Assembly: GCA_036250195.1 (NCBI GenBank)
Contig: JAVHZZ010000003.1
Coordinates: forward strand, 296,079,565 to 296,143,564
Direction: 5' to 3'
DNA: 64,000 nt
Source of the DNA: Mixophyes australis
Taxonomy: Eukaryota; Chordata; Amphibia; Anura; Limnodynastidae
Positions 56,589-64,000 of this stretch are shown piece by piece (within the stretch, counting starts at the first letter, position 1; every line of letters starts with the position of its first letter). The notes under the pieces were generated by a model. The model was not told where the DNA came from and did not search any database. It was given only the letters and a program-made list of their open reading frames with translations. The translations under genes were made by a program, and so were the position numbers.

Positions 56589-57761
56589 GCCTTTACCCAT
56601 TACTTTTCTAGCTAATTCAAATCCATATCATGAAGGTGCTGGGATCATCCAATTAGAAGCCACCTTTACTTCAACAAATTTGACTTTATGTATGATTGTG
56701 TATAAGCATCTCATCTAAGGTTCAAATGAGTGAGGTAATAATAGTGCCAGTACCATAAACTGTGGCGGTGATGGTGGTAAGAAGAGGGGATCCTCCTTTC
56801 AGTTTATGGTTCACGTAATGTAAAATTTATGAACACATTAACAAACATTTTGAAAAATAAAAGCTAGCAGGTTTGTTCTTCTTTGTAATAGCAGTAATGA
56901 TTAGATGGTAAATTCTCAAACAAACTAGGAATCTAAGATCACTTTTAGATATAAATATATTGCTGCTTTAGTGAACTAGGCTAACAGGTGAAGGCTCAGT
57001 GAGCTGCTGGTAGATTGCTCACCACTGTTGTAAATGTATTATGTAAATGGTACCTAGAAACCGATTGGTTGCTATGGGCAACACCTCCAATATTCCTTTT
57101 TAGAAGGTTTGCTACACCTACCCCTTTATCAGTGCCAGTTGTAGACTGTTTAGCTGCTTAAAAGCTGTAAAATCATGATTATACCATTCCAAAATTGGTC
57201 AGTAAGAATGGAGAAGAAGTGCCTCTGTGGCTACCAATGTACAATGACAAGTCAATGTTCTACTTTTCATAGGGAGCTGCCTAATATAAGTTTTCCCTGG
57301 AAAGTACAGTAACTTCTCTGCCGTATGACAGTCCTGATCTGTTATTAGTTTTCTAAAACAGGAGACCATGTAAATTCTGGGATTATACCCAAGAGTAGTT
57401 TTAATAAAATCATGCAGCTGTCAAAAGCTTAAAAAAATAAAACGGAGAATAAGGGCATGGCGTACAAGCTCAGCTTGGGAACAGTGTCATGCCCCATAAA
57501 TGCTCCAAATGATTTTTATCTGCTTGGATTTCTCAGCTGCCAGCATTTGGGCCTCCAAAAAGTAATTAGCTCTCAGAGCAAGAACTGACGTATATAAACT
57601 GATAATCTAGTGAGGCATCAGATTCTCTGCAGCCAATTAGAAGAAATTTATGCATCTTTAACTTGGCTTTGTGCCCTTTTTTCGAGGGGCCTGCTCAGGG
57701 CATCATCATGAAGGATTGGCACAAATGTTCTCATTAATGTCACTGGCTACGTAACACTCAC
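56589..57761. other. 25-kb intron, 5' end next to the 57.8-kb exon
   Basis: A partial copy of the GGGGTAAAT MITE family lies near 57015-57125 (ACCGATTGGTTGCTATGGGC). The last 280 bp before the exon, 57480-57761, are repeat-free and may be conserved. Confidence 0.45.
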
Positions 57762-57896
57762 AGTTCAATGGCTTTATTCCACATGATGACGTAGCCTGAG
57801 AGCGTGAACGACTCCACGTTGACAATGTGAATATTTCCTCTTTCTGTCCCCACGTAGAGCCATTTGCTCTGGAAAGGCAGGTGGCAAAAAGTTATC
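57762..57896 (-). CDS. STXBP5: Tomosyn-1 exon: WD40 blade ending in NKAIEL
   Basis: This is a 135-nt internal exon read on the minus strand. The acceptor is CCTAG just outside 57896 and the donor is GTGAGTG from 57761 downwards. The frame begins with the last base of a split Arg codon and ends with CT of a Leu codon completed by the next exon. It encodes FCHLPFQSKWLYVGTERG, then NIHIVNVESFTLSGY and VIMWNKAIE. The pattern of a YVGTERG turn, IHIVNV strand and TLSGY is typical of a lethal-giant-larvae/tomosyn propeller blade, which packs against neighbouring blades for SNARE regulation. The protein sequence runs directly into the exon at 32775, so no coding exon is missing across the 25-kb intron. 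The preceding exon was not found between 57897 and 64000. Codon use is ordinary and the frame is intact. Confidence 0.92.
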
Positions 57897-59762
57897 CTAG
57901 GTAAAAACACAAAAATAATACAGACTTAGGAAACATAAAAGCATACAATAGCTTAAGCATATATATTCTAAAATAATAAAATTGTGACAATACAAATTAA
58001 ATCTTATATCTCCAGTTCGCAGTTTTTCAAAAGAATGTATATTGTATTTAATAATCGGGAGACAAAAAAAAAAAAATTGATTATAGGACCACACCTGATA
58101 AGATAAGAGCTTCCGTGAATACAAAATGTGTGGCTATGGAGTTAAGTAGCCAAGACTAACATTTTCATGATCAGATTTTTTACATTGTTGCACAATACTA
58201 TTAGCAGTATATGTAAATTAAAATGTAAACCAAACAAATGTAAAATTTTAGACATTTGTTAATCGGCATTTTAACAGCATATTTGTCCGATAACAAAATG
58301 TAACTGGAAAGATTTTTTACAAATCACAAAACAATTATGTCCATAACATATTTTGAGATTTAAATGGTGCTAGGAAACATTTACATTTTCCTACTTTACC
58401 GGCTAATTTATAAATAGGTGCAAATGTTGCCTGGATGCAGAATTTGGAGCTGCGCAAACCAGCAAGTGGTGCAAAGGCAAAAAAAAAAAATAAAAAAAAA
58501 AATTGTTGTAATCATACAATATTTGTGCAAAATATAGACAAATGTACATTTCACAGTGATCAGATACAAGCAATGTAGAAAACTCCAGTGTGATGTACTG
58601 ACTTATGCATGCCCTCATGTAACTTTTGCTGAATACATTGCTTCGCGTATCTTTACAGCTTCCCTTAAAGTTTTTCAACCCCTAAATATTTTTGATCTGA
58701 AATAGCCATGTAGTGCTCTCTGCATCGTCCACAAGTACATCTAGTAAGAAGCTTTGCATTGTAAACAGGGGTACCAAAAAACTACTTTGTTTTTGCAGCC
58801 ATGTCTTTTTTTTAATCAAAGATAAAGCATTGCATTTAGTAAAAGTTGCAAGACATGTAATTTTAGAGGTTCTCTGCCATCGGGCGACCGATCCATTTTA
58901 TTTGTACAACATCATTTTTGACACGGCAAGAATGTCACTTATGGACCAATTTCCTCAGAAATTAAGGCAAAAATATAGTGAAAACAAAACAAATGCAGTC
59001 ACACCAGAGCAATGTTAACAGAGTCATCCTATGCTTTTACCCAAGTTATTCTTTACAAGGACAATGAAGAGCTGCCTTGAAGGAATGATTCACGTGTTCC
59101 GATGCATTGTTTTAAACTCGGCCTTTACAAAGGGTTGATGTCAAGGCAAATAGCTTCCACAGCAAATACACAAAGCTTTTAACAATTTGTAGCACAAAAC
59201 ACATCTGCAATAAATATTGTATGCAAAGGTCTTGTGGGATTCACAGATTGCATATGGATATCCACGCCAACCCTATTCTGCCAGTACAATTCTAAAGCCA
59301 TGACAGCGAGGAATTCTTAGTGTTTCCACTGCAAGTTAGAAGTTTAGAAAAAAATTCTGAGTATGAAGCATATTGAAACAAGAATTAACCAGACAAATAT
59401 GATGCGTATTCTGGTAAATATTAAAACCATTTTTCCACCAGATATGCAGAGGCAAAGTTAAACAGACGTATACTGGCATTATTGAACCATTCAGCTGATC
59501 TGATTCCTTAATATACACTAATTAACAAATGAAAGGCCACTAGCTATGATACCTGCACACTAAAATATGATCTACAGTTTACCCAGTCTAATTGCGTCAT
59601 ATCCATTCTCCAAAAACTAAAATTCTTGCATTATAAGAAAAAACAAAAACAAACCATTGCTGGTTTGTCCAAGGCTAAATTACATTTATCAGATTTTGGT
59701 ACGTTTAAGAAATTAGCCACAATAAGTGTACATAAACAATTAATATTTTTTATTCTCCTAGA
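57897..59762. other. Intron upstream of the 57.8-kb exon, no recognised feature
   Basis: AT-rich, with A-runs near 58060-58075 and 58480-58501. The tomosyn exon that should precede (a segment ending in FCRE) is not found. Confidence 0.45.
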
Positions 59763-60591
59763 ACATAGAGCAGGGTTGGCCAACCAGTCAGAGCCCAAGA
59801 GCCAAAAAATATCTATAGATACCGCAAAGAGTCAACTTTATCTTCTATATGTGTGTGCACATACAAATACCAAATATAAACACCCGTATACATACCATAC
59901 ACATACATTGAAAATATAACATTTACAATATCTTGCTAATGCACTAATATCTCCCCACATACCTCTTACGTGCACATCTGCTTCCCCACATGTAAATCAG
60001 ACCTCTCTCTCCACATGCCCCAGAAAGGCCCATCAGGCCACCTAACATGCCATTATACCTATCCACATGCAAATCAAACATCCCCCACATGCAACCAGAT
60101 TTTACCACATGGCCTTTACATGTCATCAGACCTCCCCATATTCCCCTTACATGCCATCAGACCTTGCTACATGCCTCTTACAAGCCCATCAGCCCCCCAA
60201 ATACCACCACAGGCCCCTTAAATGCTGTCAGACCTCACCAGATGCCCCTTACATGCCCAACAACATCCCCACATGCCATCAGATCTCCCCAAATGTCCTC
60301 ACATCTATTTACATACCATCTGATCTCACATGTCAATTGTCCGCACAGGCGGATGGAGGAGGAGCACGCTGCAATCTCTCCTTCTCCGATTTGATTGTCT
60401 GTGCATTTTGCAGAGCAGGTCACAAGACACGGCTGCTCTGTCAGTCATGTAGCTGAATGTTTTCCAATCTGCCCCTGCTGGCACATGGAACATTATACTT
60501 CATTGATGCTCCCAGCTAGGAGCCACATTTTAAAAGCTCATGGAGCCGCATGTGGCTCTAGAGCCACAGGTTGGCCACTACTGATATAGGG
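59763..60591. mobile_element. 813-bp hAT-type element (CAGGGTTGGCCAACC ends)
   Basis: The element proper is 59771-60583. CAGGGTTGGCCAACCAGTCA at the left is mirrored by CACAGGTTGGCCACTACTG at the right, with inner GAGCCCAAGAGCCA / TGGCTCTAGAGCCAC. The flanks ACATAGAG and ATATAGGG match in 6 of 8 bases. The interior contains a minisatellite. Non-autonomous. Confidence 0.82.
59950..60330 (+). repeat. Minisatellite, unit about 25-30 bp (CCCCTTACATGCCATCAGAC)
   Basis: Twelve or so degenerate copies of a unit built from CATGCCATCAGACCTCCCCA and TTACATG. They give rise to overlapping His/Pro/Thr-rich ORFs on the plus strand that are not genes. Confidence 0.85.
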
Positions 60592-60657
60592 GGCCACAGT
60601 GTTTAACTTCTTTGCATATGGAGAGGCAGAACAGGGTGTTAAAATTCCTCAGTATTG

Positions 60658-60797
60658 TTTTCCTGGTGCACTACTAGTCCCAGCAAGCCCTGTCAGCTAT
60701 AAACTGCTCCGGAATGCTGGCGCTTGAAAAACCAGAACTAAATATGCCAGCATGCTCTGGCATCAAGGGCCTTTAGGATTTGTAGTGCAGCAGGAAA
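60658..60797. mobile_element. 140-bp MITE (TTTTCCTGGTGCACTAC ends)
   Basis: TTTTCCTGGTGCACTACTAG at the left is mirrored, with few changes, by TTTGTAGTGCAGCAGGAAAA at the right. The inside has CCCAGCAAGCCCTGTC and ATGCCAGCATGCTCTGG. Confidence 0.75.
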
Positions 60798-61379
60798 AAA
60801 ATACTGCATGACACACGCACTGAAAAATGTCCTCTTTCTTCAAGCTTTTATTTCACTGGGAAACAACCTCTATATACGACAAGTACTTGCGCCTTGTGGA
60901 TTCATGTCACAGATGAAAGGATGGGTGGCCTGTCGGCTACTAAATAATATAAAGCGCCAATTGTTTGTAATGAGTTGTCTAATTGCGTTTCACATACGCA
61001 AGACGCAATAGCGACCAATTTTGCACCAAATGTATCTCTAGATCTGTGCGCCTTACATTATACACTTAAATACACTTGTGCAGCTTACACCTACACTTGC
61101 CTCAAATGCATCCAGCTCTAAATGAGCCTCATTGCTTTTATTCCTTAGCCAGTGTACATAAGACACTAATTATAGTATTTAAAATAAAATCCTGCACAAT
61201 CATTTCCCACAACAAAAAGTACAAAGACCAGCTGTAGACTCGCCTGCTAATGTATCTGTTGCATATAAGTGCTGGAAATTAAACACAAAACTATTCCTAG
61301 TAGATAAGGGCTATAACTGGTGACAAAACTAGAAGCTCATGTGCCTCATACACTAACGGAGCCCGGGAAACAGATTGGT

Positions 61380-61500
61380 GGTTGCTTACTCTGGATTAAT
61401 TTCAAATATAAGTGCAGGATCGCAGGAGATCCAAAATAGGTTGAACTTGATGGACTGGTGTCTTTTTTCAACCTCATCAACTATGTTACTATGTTTGACC
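61380..61500 (+). repeat. Dispersed repeat ending in ATGTTACTATG
   Basis: CAAAATAGGTTGAACTTGAT, GGACTGGTGTCTTTTTTCAA and CCTCATCAACTATGTTACTA form the 3' end of a retrotransposed repeat that I recall as common in frogs and reptiles. The 5' boundary is vague. Confidence 0.65.
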
Positions 61501-62740
61501 CAAACTAATTCTTAGGAAGCATGTATATTCTGAAACCATTTAAGTGTTTTACATTATTTGATAGTACATTTAATATATGAACTACATGAACCATTATGCA
61601 GAAAAAGTACAGAATACAGCTACCAAAACAAAAAGATATTGTTAATATGTTTTAACCATTGAAAAACAAAAACAAGCTGTAAAATCTGGTTATTTATGAG
61701 TAATATTGTACAGTATTATTTCAGTTTGACACTAAACTTGTCATTAGAGCTCCAGTACTTCTATTGTCTCTGTAACCCAAAACAGGATACTTGTCAGGTG
61801 ACTTAAAATAAGTGAAATGGTGATTTTTTTTAAAAGCTTATAAATTAGGCATAGTTATGATTATTAGCACACATTAGTTTTGGTATTTTTGTACGTGACT
61901 TTACTTTTTACATGTTTTCTATATTCCTGCAAAGTTACTCAACATTAGGATTAGAAGGCTCCTTTTGGAGATTATTCTTTTATTTAGTAAACATCCTGCA
62001 CATTTAGGTGTCAGTATACATACTGTATGAGATAGGGAGTACAGAATTTGGACAATCACTAGCCCAATTTGAGATTGAAGTAACTCTGACAGAAATCAAG
62101 TCACCCTAGTTTTTGCTACACAGAACATGCCTCATTTACCTCCATTGTTCTGCTCTTGATCTCCATTTAAGCACACTTACAAGTACATTCACATACCAAC
62201 ATGGCCTTAAATTGTCTGTTTAATCAAATGCTTTTACATTCTAGTTTGCTACATAAACCTGGGCATGGTGTTTAAGCTGTAAAAAAAAAAAAAAAAAAAA
62301 ACCACCCCACAAAACCTAATGCCAAAACTCTTCTTCATTTGGACTGCCAGCCCCTCATCGTATTGAGCATTTATTGTTCTAATTTTATATAAATTGAAAT
62401 TAAGCTCGTATTTAGCTACTATTGAATTTGAAAGGAAAAGGACATTGGGATTCTTCATTTCAATTAGATTTTTAAAACTGGAAACACATTTAAGTGTATA
62501 TAATGAATGTTTAACTTGTGAATGTACAGAATGAAACAAACTCCATTGTATGTAGTACATTAACACCTACTTTAAGCTGGTGCTATAAAGACCTAATACG
62601 CTAAAAAGCATTGCAAAAGCTTTTAAAAAAAGAGAATGCCTTCTAATTTGCATCCCTTTTAAATAGAAAGTAATAAAATCTTGTTCATTTCCCAAATTTT
62701 GGTACTTCATGCCCCAACTGCAACTAGCTCATTACACACC

Positions 62741-62921
62741 TGGGGGTAAATGCATCAAGCCAAAAGCTAGAATCTGATTGGTTTTTCAAACCCGCCGGAA
62801 AACTATCATTTATTTAGTACATTCTACAAAATGACAGCTAGAATCTAATTGGTTACTATAGGCAACATCTCCACTTTTCAAACTCGCCGGAAAACTCTCA
62901 GCTTGATACATTTACCCCCTA
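62741..62921. mobile_element. MITE, GGGGGTAAATGCATCAAG family, copy d
   Basis: TGGGGGTAAATGCATCAAGC is mirrored by GCTTGATACATTTACCCCCT. The right half is standard for the family. The left half has AAAGCTAGAATCTGATTGGT inserted, so the arm is rearranged. Confidence 0.87.
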
Positions 62922-63122
62922 GAGTACCTAGATTTGCCCATCTAGTACTAAATAGTCCAGTCATATGACCCCCACTCTCACATAACTGGCAATTTAAGGG
63001 TATATTTTCAAGGGCAACAGCAAGATTTCCTCTATATTCTCTGTAAACGAGAAAAAATACTTGTACTTTAAAATATGCGTTTTTCATTTCAGTGAGCATT
63101 AATAATCTATTTCTCACCAAGG

Positions 63123-63945
63123 CCTAAAATTTTGCAACATCACGTAACAAAGAACCCATAGCATTTTAACAATCTGAAGATCCCTATACTGCTCCATATC
63201 AACAAAGACGACAATTTGAGCTAGGCGCTTTATTTGATCATCAAGAAGTGCTACCAATATTTATCTTTAGTTTGGATCATTCAGGTTTGTGACATCTGCA
63301 ATGGTCTTAGAGAAGGCTTGATTTTTGCTGCTTATCAGTCTGGTAAGGGTTGTATGATGCTCAGAAAAACCAGAACAAACAGTTACAATCAGGGATCTAC
63401 CAGGTGTGCGTCAACACAGTAAATGTTAAAATTCATAAGACATCCAAAAAAAAAAACATGAGCAAGTATGGCATTAAATGGACAGGATACATTTTGTATC
63501 ATCTCCAAAAAAAAACAAAAAAAAAAAAACCACACAGAACCACACAAATCAATACCATGGCTTATGCTTGCAAAGCTCTATCTGAACAATACCTCTGACC
63601 CAAGTAGAATTGTTTGGTTTTGCTGCACACACCAATGTTTGGCTAAAACCAAACAGCACATCACCCCAAAAACGTCATACCAACCTTCGAGGACGGTGGT
63701 CAAGTGGTGACAGTTTGGGGCTGTTTCGTAGCCACAGGACTTCACAATCATTGAGTTCATCATGAACTTTTTATATCAGGATAAAATTGAAGATTATGAA
63801 AATGTGAGGTTATCTGTCTTGCTCTACAAGCTACTAAACGATTGGGTGTACTACTTCAATTTGGCTTATTTATGTTGAATAAATATTGACAAAAAATCTG
63901 TTATGGGTTATTTGTCACATGAAACTCGATTTATCAAATTTTAGG
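63123..63945 (+). mobile_element. Decayed Tc1/mariner transposon
   Basis: CCTAAAATTTTGCAACATCA (63123) is mirrored, with gaps, by the right end ATTTGTCACATGAAACTCGA and TTTATCAAATTTTAGG (63945). Near 63700 the plus strand reads TFEDGGQVVTVWGCFVATG, corresponding to the GGGSVMVWGCF block of Tc1 transposases. Just upstream, NNTSDPSRIVWFCCTHQCLA lies in another frame. It is smaller than a full Tc1 (about 0.8 kb) and has many stops, so it is inactive. The element's end motif recurs alone at 12634-12660. Confidence 0.75.
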
Positions 63946-64000
63946 ACTTTGAGGACTAGAGACGATAGCCAAGTATGTTAAAGCATGTAATAACTTGGAT

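Larger units (their letters stand above)
15239..57896 (-). other. STXBP5: Internal part of the tomosyn-1 gene (five exons and four introns)
   Basis: The five exons listed separately splice in frame on the minus strand (135, 64, 84, 121 and 79 nt; 483 nt in all). They encode a continuous WD40-propeller segment that I recognise as vertebrate tomosyn-1. Tomosyn binds syntaxin-1 and SNAP-25 and restrains SNARE assembly and vesicle priming. The N-terminal propeller seen here has a regulatory role, and the C-terminal R-SNARE-like helix would be encoded downstream, before base 1. The junctions are phase 2 (into exon 57.8k), 2, 0, 0, 1 and 2 (out of exon 15.2k), and every junction resolves without a gap. 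All donors are GT and all acceptors AG. The start codon, promoter, SNARE motif and stop are not in the window. The paralogue STXBP5L (tomosyn-2) is the alternative. The peptides KKADYRYTYDE and EGKQFICSHSDGTLTIW fit tomosyn-1 better from memory. Confidence 0.9.
60592..63122. other. Upstream intron, mostly featureless apart from the listed repeats
   Basis: Contains the MITEs at 60658 and 62741 and the repeat at 61380, listed separately, and an A-run at 62281-62301. No exon is seen. Confidence 0.45.

Noticed and set aside
59970..60456. Overlapping His/Pro/Thr-rich ORFs as a repeat protein
   Set aside because: They come from the minisatellite in a hAT element. Several frames are open because the unit length is irregular, and there is no splice or start context.
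57897..64000. Search for the preceding tomosyn exon (ending FCRE)
   Set aside because: No minus-strand segment here encodes it with a donor. It must lie beyond the window.

Overview
This window is eukaryotic nuclear DNA: a vertebrate genome, most likely an amphibian and probably a frog. It is AT-rich, almost free of long open reading frames, and crowded with transposon remnants of kinds I recall from frog genomes. It holds one host gene that I can support, on the minus strand. Five exons with good splice sites join in frame into about 160 residues of the N-terminal WD40 beta-propeller of tomosyn-1 (syntaxin-binding protein 5, STXBP5). In transcript order they lie at 57896-57762, 32775-32712, 29090-29007, 26315-26195 and 15317-15239. 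The earlier exons lie beyond base 64000 and the later ones before base 1. The introns within the window are 24,986, 3,621, 2,691 and 10,877 bp. The first and last introns run off the edges.

Nearly everything else is intron filled with mobile DNA. Class I elements are three copies of an L1/Tx1-like LINE (7.8-10.4 kb plus; 21 kb minus; 36.3-36.9 kb plus, with a 15-bp target-site duplication) and several L2/CR1-like pieces (3.5-4.4, 23.0, 31.2 kb). Class II elements are two decayed Tc1/mariner copies (16.1-17.4 and 63.1-63.9 kb), a set of hAT-type non-autonomous elements with 8-bp duplications (43.2, 47.3, 50.7-52.1, 53.3, 59.8-60.6 kb, and probably 52.9-55.8 kb), and a range of short inverted-repeat elements (MITEs). 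A Helitron-like segment lies at 2.1-2.6 kb. Satellites and simple repeats sit inside several of these.

Region by region: 1-15.2 kb is the downstream intron (interspersed repeat, Helitron-like piece, MITE, L2, L1). 15.2-32.8 kb carries four of the five exons, plus a Tc1 element, a 1.3-kb DNA element with an exon-like ORF, an L1 and a 408-bp MITE. 32.8-57.8 kb is one 25-kb intron with the densest hAT and MITE load. 57.9-64 kb is the upstream intron.

The host gene encodes a cytosolic and membrane-associated SNARE regulator that binds syntaxin and limits vesicle priming. The transposons show no functional link to it. I found no rRNA, tRNA, CRISPR array, operon or bacterial feature, and no clearly new biological system. 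The most unusual items are the exon-like ORF inside the DNA element at 19.2-20.6 kb, the perfectly bounded palindromic hAT element at 47.3 kb, and several MITE families that share an ATTCAATT terminal core. Family names and comparisons to other species are from memory, not from a search.
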